From Pseudomonadota bacterium (GTDB lineage Bacteria > Pseudomonadota > Gammaproteobacteria > SZUA-229): a stretch of DNA of 7,471 nt. Shown here one piece after another: positions 1-6,566 of this stretch. The stretch is from assembly GCA_015222915.1 (NCBI GenBank), contig JADFWE010000311.1, positions 1 to 7,471 of the forward strand, read 5' to 3'. The first letter of the stretch is position 1; each line of letters opens with the position of its first letter. The notes beneath the pieces are model-generated. The model searched no databases, was not told the DNA's origin, and was given only the letters and a program-made list of their open reading frames with translations. The position numbers were made by a program, and so were the translations under genes.

Positions 1-23
1 ACCTTTATTAGCTGTTGTCTGTC

Positions 24-103
24 GGGCAGTACCCGATCTACGTTGTTACATATGAAATATTGTTTTTCTCGGCGTCTCTGCGTCTCTGCGCCTCGGCGGT
101 GAA
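24..103 (+). repeat. Composite dispersed repeat, left copy
   Basis: This non-coding stretch downstream of the last minus-strand gene matches the reverse complement of 7314-7385. The match has one substitution (A at 31 where the other copy reads G) and one 8-base insertion. It consists of a GGGCAGT..CCCGATCTACG part, an AT-rich spacer around 41-67, and a GC-rich unit at 68-103 (CTCGGCG...CGGCGGTGAA). The GC-rich unit occurs again in direct orientation at 7411-7438. There is no open frame and no transposase nearby, so it looks like a non-autonomous dispersed repeat. From memory, similar CTCTGCG/CGGCGGTGAA-type units are common in many environmental bacterial genomes; I could not check this. Confidence 0.85.
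75..90 (+). repeat. Two tandem copies of TCTCTGCG
   Basis: The octamer TCTCTGCG is present twice, at 75-82 and 83-90. Both right-hand copies of the same GC-rich unit (7314-7341 reversed, and 7411-7438) have it once. The difference is a clean 8-base unit, as expected from replication slippage. Confidence 0.8.
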
Positions 104-142
104 TAATCTTTTGACTGTCCGCTTCTAGCCTTTCTGAGACCT

Positions 143-535
143 TTATTTGTCCCAGGATTTAAAACGTTTTTTACAGTACTTCAGCATGTCGAAATAGTTT
201 TCGAAATATAATTCAAAACCGTCTTCCGAGGGCGCGTCAAACTCACAATAATCATTGGTATGATCACGGCAGATGTCAGGACGGTCTTCGTATATGCCGC
301 AGCCGCCATTGACCTGCAGATGCTGGCAGTGACCATCGATTAACAGCGTCCAGCCATCTTCATCTTTGTAAATCTTTATATTGTTATGTGATACCTGCCA
401 GAGCAGCTGACGGAAGTCTTCTTTGGAGCGAGGTGTGTCTATATGCTGGGTGACATAGGTGCAGCAGATGGAGCCGGTGCAGAAAGAACATTTGTTTTCG
501 CTGGTAACTTTTATGCCGTTTATTTTTTTTGTCAT
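143..535 (-). CDS. YkgJ-type cysteine-cluster protein (putative metal or Fe-S binding)
   Basis: This is an intact 130-residue protein with nine cysteines (16, 19, 24, 25, 70, 79, 89, 97, 121). The N-terminal C-x2-C-x4-C-C cluster, the later C-x8-C, and the C-G-I-Y-x-x-R-P-x-x-C-R signature at 79-90 are the hallmarks of the YkgJ/UPF0153 family (zinc- or iron-chelating domain), whose biochemical role is poorly defined. There is no signal peptide or membrane segment, so it is probably cytoplasmic. The ATG lies 7 bases after the gspN stop and there is no strong Shine-Dalgarno, so translation may be coupled to gspN. Position and strand suggest it is the last gene of the T2SS operon. A link to secretion is inference only; it may be a passenger. 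The family call is fairly secure, the function is not. Confidence 0.8.
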   Translation of the reverse strand: MTKKINGIKVTSENKCSFCTGSICCTYVTQHIDTPRSKEDFRQLLWQVSHNNIKIYKDEDGWTLLIDGHCQHLQVNGGCGIYEDRPDICRDHTNDYCEFDAPSEDGFELYFENYFDMLKYCKKRFKSWDK

Positions 536-542
536 AGGTTTA

Positions 543-1310
543 TTACATTAATCCAATCTGGTTGAGAGAGCCGGTTTTTTTGAACAGGAAGCTGCCGTCG
601 GCCTGTCTCTTCGCGAACATGCTGAGACTCTGCCTGATATTGTTGCTCGCGCCTGCATTCGCCTTAAGTTTTATATTAACAGCATAGTTTGCTTCTGGCA
701 CCAGTCCGGCATAGCCGTCGATGTTTATATCACCGCCCTGATTTTTTATATCCGCTTTCAGCAGCTGCTGTTCCGATTCGCCCAGCGTTATGCTGATGTT
801 GCCCAGTGATGCAGCTTCCATGACGGTGACGCTTGCATTGCTCCAGTATATCTGGCCACTGGCAGTCGGCAGTTCCCCCTGCTTCCATCGTGCCGATTCG
901 ATATCGATAGCGATGTCGCCCGAGAGTTGTGCCAGTGGTATGTTTGCCAGGGTGACGATATCTGAAGCCGGCAGTTTTGCCTTAAGGTCATCGATGAAAA
1001 ATCGGCCGAGGAATGAGCTGCCGACTTCGGCGCTTATCTTGTTGTCCAGAAGCCGGGTTTCGATCTGCGCAGCGGCGTGGCCAGTGAATAAGGCCAGGGT
1101 GGAAAAAGACCAGGTGGTGTCGCTCAGACTGAGGTCATCGTTGATCGATATCTCGATAGCTTTGCCGTGCCATAGCGTACCGCTGACACCCTGTATCCGG
1201 ACCGGTGCATTGTCATTTATCAGCGTGGTTATGGTGTGTGCTGGAATCGTTGTTATTAATAAAACGAAATACGAGATAACAGCCGTTGAAATATAATATC
1301 TTTTTTTCAT
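543..1310 (-). CDS. gspN: Type II secretion system protein GspN
   Basis: GspN is an accessory T2SS subunit found in some operons only; its exact role is unclear and it is dispensable in several species. The 255-residue product has the expected shape: a short basic N-terminus (MKKR), one hydrophobic segment at about 7-27 that anchors it in the inner membrane, then a mostly beta-type periplasmic domain. The family motif G-x-x-G-T-L-W-x-G is at 41-49 (GVSGTLWHG), and the length is normal. It follows gspM after a 65-base gap with no obvious terminator. No good Shine-Dalgarno precedes the ATG. A frame of 168 codons on the opposite strand (790-1296) overlaps it, but this protein has clear family features and the other does not. 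I consider the call firm; the start could shift slightly but the basic start plus membrane segment fits. Confidence 0.9.
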   Translation of the reverse strand: MKKRYYISTAVISYFVLLITTIPAHTITTLINDNAPVRIQGVSGTLWHGKAIEISINDDLSLSDTTWSFSTLALFTGHAAAQIETRLLDNKISAEVGSSFLGRFFIDDLKAKLPASDIVTLANIPLAQLSGDIAIDIESARWKQGELPTASGQIYWSNASVTVMEAASLGNISITLGESEQQLLKADIKNQGGDINIDGYAGLVPEANYAVNIKLKANAGASNNIRQSLSMFAKRQADGSFLFKKTGSLNQIGLM

Positions 1311-1375
1311 GAAGAAGCGATCATCGAAAAATAATTATGGGGAGTCAGTGTGGTGTGAGGTCTGGCAGGATTTGA

Positions 1376-1879
1376 CTAGGGGCGTTCAAATGTCAGGCGG
1401 GCATCTGCCCGTCCGGCTTTGTCTGAACGTTCGATGTTTGCGCTAACCACCTGTATGCCGTTATGGGTTGCCAGTGTATTTAACCAGACCAGGACCTGGT
1501 TAAAAGAAGCCTCTTTTAATGTGACGCGGGCGCCGTTTTTACCGGATGATTCAATCTTGCTTACCGATGATTTCAGACCGGCATTATTGATCGCCTGTTC
1601 GATGACCAGCGTGGTCGGTTTGTTACGGTCACGGATCGTGCTGCGTTTTCCTGAGGAGCGCAGGGCTCTGGCCTCGACTGCAGCCTGCTGCATCCAGATC
1701 ATAATCTCCTGCTGTGACTGCTGCTTCTGTTTTTCGTCCTGCAGTCCCATGTGCATCGGTTCCCACGCGAGCAGGTAGAACAGCATGATCAGCACAAAGG
1801 CGATGGTGCCGGCGAGTAATCGCTGCTCTTTTAATGGCAGCGCATAGAACTGCTGTTTCAATTGTTGTAGTTGTTCCAT
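1376..1879 (-). CDS. gspM: Type II secretion system protein GspM
   Basis: GspM is an inner-membrane platform protein that pairs with GspL and stabilises the assembly ATPase-pseudopilus connection. The 167-residue protein has a cytoplasmic N-terminus rich in Gln and Leu, one membrane segment at about 21-38, and a coiled-coil-like stretch rich in Gln and Glu at about 47-73. A small periplasmic ferredoxin-like domain follows. The stretch around 126-142 (SFNQVLVWLNTLATHNG) matches the conserved F-x-x-L-x-x-W-L-x-x-L pattern of the family. Its ATG shares one base with the gspL stop (TGATG), a classic translational-coupling junction that agrees with the two proteins acting as a complex. Length is typical. 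Confidence 0.93.
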   Translation of the reverse strand: MEQLQQLKQQFYALPLKEQRLLAGTIAFVLIMLFYLLAWEPMHMGLQDEKQKQQSQQEIMIWMQQAAVEARALRSSGKRSTIRDRNKPTTLVIEQAINNAGLKSSVSKIESSGKNGARVTLKEASFNQVLVWLNTLATHNGIQVVSANIERSDKAGRADARLTFERP

Positions 1880-3177
1880 CAGCTACGGCCCTCGATACGC
1901 AGCTGTCCTCTTACCTTGTTCTTTTCCGAGGATGAGGATGCTATCTCGGATTTTATGGCAGGGTTGCTGTTCAGGTTCTTATTCAGGCTTTCGATCGCCT
2001 GCAGGTTGCTGCCTTCCAGACCGATTTCCATGCGGTTGTTCCGGTAAGTGAGGGTGCGCAGTTTGATGTTTTCTCTGTCTTTGCTCAGGGTGCCGAATGA
2101 TTCAGAGAGTAAAAATAGTAAGCCGTTATTGCTGTTGCCGGAACCGGATTTAAGCTCTTTCAGCTTCTGCTCCATCTGTACCCGCGGATTGACGATCTTC
2201 TTGCTTTTCGGAAATGCTTTTTTATAGATCTTTTCAATCTTTGCTTTGCTGATCCTGTTTTCTTTCTCCAGCTGTGATAGTTGAAAGCCGGTGAATCCGA
2301 GGTGTAGCACCAGCCAGACGACGGCCAGCGATGCAGCGAAACGCCAGTGCGGCCAGTAACCGGAAGATTTTCGTTTTGTCTTAAACTTGTGTTGCAGCAG
2401 GTTGAGCGGTAACGCCTGTTTGTAGTTACCGCAGAAAATTACCAGCGGGTGGGTGTTGTATATCACTTTTATTAATTCGATGTCATGTCCGGCGACTATT
2501 TTGGCGATGTCGGTGCTGGCGTCGTTGGCCGAATTGTCTTCCTGTTCGCTGAAGAGCAGGATCTTTTCGGGTGTGTTCTGGTTCTCATCGCCGTGATTAT
2601 CGCCATCAGGATCTTCCTGCTCCGGATTGTATTCCTCAAGTTTTTTCTCCAGCGCATAATTAAAAATTTCACGCGGGAAGCTCATGCCATTGGTGGTATC
2701 GATCTGCAGGTAGGCATCGTCTTCGAAGAGCAGGCATGCCCATTGCTGTTTTTCAGCCGCCAGGCATAATGCATCCGGAATTATCTTTTCGATCGTGATA
2801 CCGGCCTGCTGAAAGGTATCGATGATCTCCTGCAGTGTTGTCTTGTCGATGCCGACCACCGAGGTCGAATTATCATGTTTGTTTTTGCTGATGACGAAGT
2901 GGAAGTTTTCGATGTCGTCGGCGATGAATTCTTCGATGGCATAAGGTACAGCTTTCAGCATCTTCTGCTGATTCGTGGTCGGCAACTGTAGTTGGTTCAG
3001 GTGCAGGCACTGGCTGTTTAAAAGCACGATAACAGGGTGGCCGTCTGCCATCTCGTGTAGTTCGTCCAGTGACCCGGTCGTGATTTTACCGGTGAGCTCA
3101 CCCGCAGTATTACATAGTGCCCAGGTCGCCTGGTCAGCATGATTGGTGTTGTAGTGGGTGAGCAGGATATCACTCAT
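1879..3177 (-). CDS. gspL: Type II secretion system protein GspL
   Basis: GspL recruits the GspE ATPase to the inner membrane through its cytoplasmic actin-like domain and contacts GspM and the pseudopilus from the periplasm. Recognisable parts of the 432-residue product are the VPYAIEEFIADDIENFHFVI block at 77-96, the NLLQHKF motif at 259-265 just before the membrane, one transmembrane segment at about 279-298, a basic coiled-coil-like stretch at 300-345, and a C-terminal ferredoxin-like domain at about 350-432. An acidic, low-complexity segment rich in Asp, Glu, Asn and Gln at about 182-220 interrupts the cytoplasmic domain and makes it slightly longer than the usual roughly 400 residues. 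An AGAG sequence about 8 bases before the ATG is a modest ribosome site. A 96-base gap separates it from gspK. Confidence 0.93.
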   Translation of the reverse strand: MSDILLTHYNTNHADQATWALCNTAGELTGKITTGSLDELHEMADGHPVIVLLNSQCLHLNQLQLPTTNQQKMLKAVPYAIEEFIADDIENFHFVISKNKHDNSTSVVGIDKTTLQEIIDTFQQAGITIEKIIPDALCLAAEKQQWACLLFEDDAYLQIDTTNGMSFPREIFNYALEKKLEEYNPEQEDPDGDNHGDENQNTPEKILLFSEQEDNSANDASTDIAKIVAGHDIELIKVIYNTHPLVIFCGNYKQALPLNLLQHKFKTKRKSSGYWPHWRFAASLAVVWLVLHLGFTGFQLSQLEKENRISKAKIEKIYKKAFPKSKKIVNPRVQMEQKLKELKSGSGNSNNGLLFLLSESFGTLSKDRENIKLRTLTYRNNRMEIGLEGSNLQAIESLNKNLNSNPAIKSEIASSSSEKNKVRGQLRIEGRS

Positions 3178-3216
3178 TTTTTATTCTCTGGTCTCAATTT
3201 TTCTGTTTCTATTTCT

Positions 3217-3241
3217 CTGGTGCCGATGCACATGGCGCCAG
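3217..3241. other. Small inverted repeat in the gspK-gspL gap
   Basis: CTGGTGCC (3217-3224) and GGCGCCAG (3234-3241) can pair across a 9-base loop. In plus-strand RNA the one imperfect position is a U-G wobble and the stem is followed by five T residues, which resembles an intrinsic terminator. In the minus-strand operon mRNA the same position is a C-A mismatch and no U run follows. It would therefore act, if at all, on antisense transcripts or as a weak mRNA structure between two operon genes. Confidence 0.35.
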
Positions 3242-3273
3242 TTTTTATAATAGCTGTCATTTTTAATCTGTTG

Positions 3274-4284
3274 CTAAAGCGTTCGCTGTGAGCGCGAGAT
3301 GATGCTGGTTTTCCCGGCTTCATCTCTGTGTATTATGCTGTACATGATAGTGCTTGCCTGGCCGATTCTCGCATGTGTTCTGAGCAGGAAATAATCGCTG
3401 CTGGTGGTCAGGTGTTTAGTATCCTTGAGTATAGTATCTAGCTTGGCAAAACGGGTGAATTCCTTAACGTCCGCAAACGGCGCCTCTTCGCGCCGCTCTA
3501 ATATGTCACCGGCCACGCTGTCGGTTATGGCTTGTGACAGTGATTTTAACACTTCGATGCCGGCCGTGTTGACGTTGATGGCGGTGCTCTCCCTGTTGCT
3601 GTCAAAGGCGCAGAGATACGGTCTTACTTTCAGATAGGTCTCGCTGTCTTCAAAACCTTTTATCAGGCGTAATTCGCTGATGCTGCGTAACTCAGTATTC
3701 GCTGTTCGGTATGGATGTTCCAGGTTCAGGTAATAACCGTCTTCCGCACCGCCGGGATTCGTCGTCTCCAGATCGATATCGATCCAGTCTTTGATCGCAG
3801 GTATCAGCTTACCGCCTGAACCGGAATTTATGCCGAGGTTGCCGAACAGCAGGTCTAACTGCAGCTGTGTGGTCTTGTTCATGGCTTCATCTTTTACCAG
3901 TGAATTGATATTGATGCAGGCATGCAGGTCGGTGAGTGTCCCCTGTATCGAGCCGCCGTCTACCGGCAGCGGTGGTAACTGGATTGCCCAGCTCTCGGTG
4001 AGGTCATCGCTCTTGCTGTCTTTTTTATCCTGTCGAAGGATGCGCTGCGACCATTCTTCTGCCGCCAGCAGATAAAATTGCGCCTGATCCAGGGCGATGA
4101 GGTTGCTGGTGCGCCGCACATCCAGCTGCAGGCGTGTGCTTATGGAGATGCTGACCGTGGCGGCGATGGTGACGATTAACAGGGCAGTAATAATCGCCAC
4201 GCCGCGCTGCTGCCTGGCGGGTCTATATCTGCCGGGCAGGCGTCTCTGGTGTCGGGTGCGGGAGAATAACGTAGCAGTCAGCAT
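3274..4284 (-). CDS. gspK: Type II secretion minor pseudopilin GspK
   Basis: GspK is the largest minor pseudopilin and sits at the pseudopilus tip with GspI and GspJ. The 336-residue protein has a basic leader ending in QQRG and a likely prepilin-peptidase cut at G28/V29. The hydrophobic helix VAIITALLIVTIAATVS follows. Position +5 of the mature protein is Thr rather than Glu; lack of Glu5 is a known GspK trait and supports its tip location. Family blocks are D-L-H-A-C-I-N-I-N-S-L at 119-129, D-W-I-D-I-D with P-G-G-A-E-D (calcium-site region) at 166-182, Y-R-T-A-N-T-E-L-R-S-I-S-E-L from 192, and I-N-V-N-T-A at 236-241. Two cysteines (123 and 225) could pair. The ATG directly abuts the gspJ stop (TAA-ATG). 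The 28-residue leader is long but no later ATG, GTG or TTG precedes the cut site. Confidence 0.94.
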   Translation of the reverse strand: MLTATLFSRTRHQRRLPGRYRPARQQRGVAIITALLIVTIAATVSISISTRLQLDVRRTSNLIALDQAQFYLLAAEEWSQRILRQDKKDSKSDDLTESWAIQLPPLPVDGGSIQGTLTDLHACININSLVKDEAMNKTTQLQLDLLFGNLGINSGSGGKLIPAIKDWIDIDLETTNPGGAEDGYYLNLEHPYRTANTELRSISELRLIKGFEDSETYLKVRPYLCAFDSNRESTAINVNTAGIEVLKSLSQAITDSVAGDILERREEAPFADVKEFTRFAKLDTILKDTKHLTTSSDYFLLRTHARIGQASTIMYSIIHRDEAGKTSIISRSQRTL

Positions 4285-4932
4285 TTAATTCATCGCGTAG
4301 AGACGACGGATATCGCCCCAGTCGTTTAGTTTGATAGTGACCTCGATGGCCAGCAATTCGAGTTCGGTACTGTCAGTGCTGACGTTCAGTGGCGGCCATC
4401 GCTCCTGCCAGCGTGCATTCTGATCCATATAGCGGATGCTGAAATCTTCTACATCATCGATCAATATGGTCTTCTTGGCTTCTACTCCCTGTGCGCGGTC
4501 GACCTGCGGCCATTGCAGCCTGACCAGTTTGTCTTCATCCAGCTGGTAGGCGACGCGCAGCAGGCTGCTGCGCAGCAGGTTCGCCGGGTTGACGCGGCCG
4601 CCACGGGTAAACTCGATGACATAATCGATGTTATCACCTGCGGTCAGGTAAGGCTGGGTATTGCCGTATTCATCACGGATAGGGCGTCTGACGATCTGCA
4701 GCAGGTCACGATTGAAGACCGAGACACTCTGCTGCACCTGGCGAAGCCGTTCCAGTGCCTGCTCCGAGGCGCGGCTGTTGCGCAGCACGTTGTCCAGCCC
4801 GCCGTAGGCCATGATCGCCATGATGGCAAAGATGATGCTGGAGATCAGCAGTTCCAGCAAGGTGAACCCCTGCTGTTTTCCAGGGCATGGCCGCCGTGGG
4901 CCTATCGGTGAAAACCGCTTAGCGATTTGCAT
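4285..4932 (-). CDS. gspJ: Type II secretion minor pseudopilin GspJ
   Basis: GspJ is a minor pseudopilin that forms the tip complex with GspI and GspK. The 215-residue protein has a leader ending in GKQQG, a prepilin-peptidase cut expected at G22/F23, and the mature start F-T-L-L-E-L-L with the conserved Glu5. The hydrophobic helix runs to about residue 43. Diagnostic GspJ blocks are R-D-L-L-Q-I-V-R-R-P-I-R-D-E-Y-G at 75-90, E-F-T-R-G-G-R-V-N-P at 107-116 and R-S-S-L-L-R-V-A-Y-Q-L at 121-131, followed by a W-rich stretch around 175-180. Length is usual. Its start overlaps the gspI stop by 14 bases, so the two are probably translationally coupled. Confidence 0.94.
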   Translation of the reverse strand: MQIAKRFSPIGPRRPCPGKQQGFTLLELLISSIIFAIMAIMAYGGLDNVLRNSRASEQALERLRQVQQSVSVFNRDLLQIVRRPIRDEYGNTQPYLTAGDNIDYVIEFTRGGRVNPANLLRSSLLRVAYQLDEDKLVRLQWPQVDRAQGVEAKKTILIDDVEDFSIRYMDQNARWQERWPPLNVSTDSTELELLAIEVTIKLNDWGDIRRLYAMN

Positions 4933-5296
4933 AGCCGGTCAGAGAAGTGAGGTTTCGCGTGCGGTCTTTATCGGCATAAACGGTAAAGCTGATCTGACGG
5001 GCATCTTTGTCTTCGGTGGCTTTGCTGGTACGCACCCAGAACCATTCATTCTCCGCCATCTCAGTCGAACCTTTTTTATCGCCCAGGTCGGGAAACTGCT
5101 TGCTGATACGCATCTGCGTGAGTTCATTGACAGCGACCCAGTGCGCCAGTGTTTTCTGTTTCAGATAGGTGGCATTGTTAGCCTGTGACCCCGAAGTACT
5201 CAACAGGGCACCGAGTGATAGAGCGATGATGGTAAGTGCCACCATCACTTCGATCAGAGTGAAGCCTGACGATTTATTTACGATAGAATTATTCAT
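4919..5296 (-). CDS. gspI: Type II secretion minor pseudopilin GspI
   Basis: GspI is the small minor pseudopilin thought to nucleate the GspI-J-K tip. The 125-residue protein has a short leader, a cut site at G11/F12, the mature start F-T-L-I-E-V-M-V-A-L with Glu5, and a hydrophobic helix to about residue 32. The family motif A-H-W-V-A-V-N-E-L is at 51-59 and an E-W-F-W-V block follows at 84-88. A GGAG ribosome site (5307-5310) lies 10 bases before the ATG, which supports this start. It overlaps gspJ by 14 bases and follows gspH after a 78-base gap. Confidence 0.94.
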   Translation of the reverse strand: MNNSIVNKSSGFTLIEVMVALTIIALSLGALLSTSGSQANNATYLKQKTLAHWVAVNELTQMRISKQFPDLGDKKGSTEMAENEWFWVRTSKATEDKDARQISFTVYADKDRTRNLTSLTGYANR

Positions 5297-5306
5297 TGTA
5301 TTTGAT

Positions 5307-5310
5307 CTCC
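5307..5310 (-). promoter_or_regulatory. Shine-Dalgarno of gspI
   Basis: The minus strand reads GGAG followed by 10 bases and then the gspI ATG. It is one of two clear ribosome sites in the operon (the other precedes gspG). Its presence fits with gspI being the first gene after the 78-base gap and therefore needing independent initiation. Confidence 0.5.
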
Positions 5311-5330
5311 ATGGATGGAGGGAATGCTAA

Positions 5331-5349
5331 AAATCGTCTGGAACGATTT
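5331..5349 (-). other. Perfect 7-bp hairpin with T tail between gspH and gspI
   Basis: In operon-sense RNA the segment reads AAATCGT, a 5-base loop, then ACGATTT, followed by further T residues (TTTTTAGC counting the stem end). The stem is perfect but AU-rich, so it would be a weak terminator at best. It could cause partial attenuation or mark an RNA processing site between the gspGH and gspIJKLMN parts of the message. Chance is also possible. Confidence 0.35.
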
Positions 5350-5374
5350 CTGTGCACTATTCACTGGTTTACGG

Positions 5375-5974
5375 TCACAGTTCACTTATCCTGGTTTTCA
5401 GATTACCGTCAAAAGCACCGCTAACAAGATAACTGGTATCGACGCCCAGGATGTAAAACCGGATTTCAAACTCAGGTGTGATCTCGCCGCTGGATAAGAG
5501 ATAGACCTGCGGTTTTGCTGCATTTTTGTCTTCCTGTTCCTGTTCGGTCTCATCATCGCCCAGCGTGCGGTCGTTCATCAATGCGGTGCGCGCATCTGAC
5601 TCGGCCTTGCCGATGACGATCTCGGTATCTTCCAGGCTCATTTCCAGTTCCATGTCCAGCGGCAGCTCGCGTGGCCGAAGGATCTTGTCATTAGTGACGG
5701 GCTGCCAGCGATTATCGACGAAGTGCAGAAACTGGTAACCATCCAGGCTGACTTCGATAGCGTACTCTTCGCCGCGCAGTATGGCCTCTTCCAGTGCAAG
5801 CTGTACCAGTCGATCCAGACGCTGGGCTTCCTGTTTGATGATGTCTTCGGCTGAGTCGCTGCGGATGGCGAGCGTGGTATAGGTAAACAGGATAGCAACG
5901 ATGACCACGACCACCAGCAGCTCCAGCAGGGTGAAACCTTGCTGGCGGCGTGCTGGTGACAGGAGTGAAGTCAT
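5375..5974 (-). CDS. gspH: Type II secretion minor pseudopilin GspH
   Basis: GspH is the minor pseudopilin that joins the GspI-J-K tip to the GspG shaft. I chose the ATG at 5974, giving 199 residues with a short leader (MTSLLSPARRQQG) cut at G13/F14. The mature start is F-T-L-L-E-L-L-V-V-V-V-I-V with Glu5, and the hydrophobic helix is followed by S-D-S-A-E-D-I-I. The frame stays open upstream to another ATG at 6067, which overlaps the gspG stop region by 16 bases and would give 230 residues with an unusual 44-residue leader. Neither start has a good Shine-Dalgarno, so the longer form remains possible through coupling to gspG. An acidic run rich in Asp, Glu and Gln at 140-149 (short numbering), next to D-K-N-A-A-K, looks like a loop insertion between beta strands. 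The C-terminal half is otherwise GspH-like. Confidence 0.9.
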   Translation of the reverse strand: MTSLLSPARRQQGFTLLELLVVVVIVAILFTYTTLAIRSDSAEDIIKQEAQRLDRLVQLALEEAILRGEEYAIEVSLDGYQFLHFVDNRWQPVTNDKILRPRELPLDMELEMSLEDTEIVIGKAESDARTALMNDRTLGDDETEQEQEDKNAAKPQVYLLSSGEITPEFEIRFYILGVDTSYLVSGAFDGNLKTRISEL

Positions 5975-6051
5975 GAGATGAGTAGACGGGGGTGATGCTA
6001 ACCCTGTCGATAGTGACGGCTGGAGTCGGGTCTTATTTATCTGTAGTGCGA

Positions 6052-6498
6052 TTAATCCTGATCCCATGAACCGATATCTTTGTATGGGCCTTCGCCGCCG
6101 GGTGCACCATCAGCGCCCAGTGAATAGATGTCGGTCTCGCCGTGCTCACCGGGGTTCAGGTAGAGGTATTCGTTCCCCCACGGGTCTTTATTAAGTTTCT
6201 TGACGTATCCGCCCTGTTTCCAGTTAGCCGGTTCCGGAGTGCCGGTCGGGCGGCTGATCAATGCCTCGAGTCCCTGATCGGTGGTCGGGTAGGTATAATT
6301 ATCCAGACGGTAGATGTCCAGTGCGCTCTCCAGTGCACGGATGTCATTTTTGGCTTTGGCAACACGTGCTTTATCCGGGTTATCCATGATGCGAGGTACC
6401 ACGACACTGGCCAGGATACCGATGATGACCACAACAACCATGATCTCGATCAGGGTGAAACCTGATTGTTTATTTCTGTTTTTTGACTGATGTAACAC
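6052..6498 (-). CDS. gspG: Type II secretion major pseudopilin GspG
   Basis: GspG is the main structural subunit of the T2SS pseudopilus. The 148-residue protein begins with a GTG codon supported by a well-placed GGAG. The leader [13 protein letters not shown] is cut at G13/F14 to give [17 protein letters not shown] with Glu5. Family landmarks are V-V-P-R-I-M at 33-38, [11 protein letters not shown] at 70-80, G-G-Y-V-K-K-L at 96-102, D-P-W-G-N-E-Y at 105-111 and the C-terminal calcium-binding loop around [12 protein letters not shown] at 126-137. All key residues are present and length is typical. It is the first gene of this operon, whereas gspC-D-E-F usually precede it. The gene upstream is divergent. 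Confidence 0.97.
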   Translation of the reverse strand: MLHQSKNRNKQSGFTLIEIMVVVVIIGILASVVVPRIMDNPDKARVAKAKNDIRALESALDIYRLDNYTYPTTDQGLEALISRPTGTPEPANWKQGGYVKKLNKDPWGNEYLYLNPGEHGETDIYSLGADGAPGGEGPYKDIGSWDQD

Positions 6499-6504
6499 CT
6501 AAAA

Positions 6505-6508
6505 CTCC
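6505..6508 (-). promoter_or_regulatory. Shine-Dalgarno that fixes the GTG start of gspG
   Basis: The minus strand reads GGAG, six bases (TTTTAG), then GTG. This spacing is near ideal and supports the GTG at 6496-6498 as the true start. It also yields a leader of normal length ahead of the prepilin cleavage site. Confidence 0.7.
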
Positions 6509-6537
6509 AATTTGTGTAAAAACTAATATGATTCGGG

Positions 6538-6566
6538 GCTATATTGCGCCGGGTGAATTCTTTAAA
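6538..6566 (-). promoter_or_regulatory. Candidate sigma-70 promoter for the gsp operon
   Basis: On the minus strand TTTAAA (6561-6566, four of six matches to TTGACA) and TATAGC (6538-6543, four of six matches to TATAAT) are separated by exactly 17 bases. Transcription would begin near 6531 and leave a leader of about 30 bases before gspG. The hexamers are only moderate, so this is a suggestion. The whole 6499-6620 region lies between divergent genes and must hold the signals for both. I saw no convincing promoter for the plus-strand gene and no clear operator palindrome. Confidence 0.35.

Noticed and set aside
24..103. Possible CRISPR array or rRNA/tRNA fragment because of the repeated GC-rich unit
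   Set aside because: The unit occurs only once at this end, there are no regular spacers, and I see no tRNA or rRNA folding features.
790..1296. A 168-codon plus-strand frame opposite gspN
   Set aside because: It is antisense to a gene with clear GspN features, its product resembles no family I recognise, and its composition is that of a shadow frame.
2485..2769. A 94-codon plus-strand frame with a hydrophobic stretch opposite gspL
   Set aside because: The hydrophobic run is the complement of the acidic Asp/Glu segment of GspL, a usual effect of antisense reading.
3274..4284. GspK as defective because mature position 5 is not Glu
   Set aside because: Absence of Glu5 is normal in GspK proteins and fits its place at the pseudopilus tip.
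4513..5188. Plus-strand frames opposite gspJ and gspI (4513-4911 and 4811-5188)
   Set aside because: They lie fully opposite well-supported pseudopilin genes and show no motif or ribosome site.
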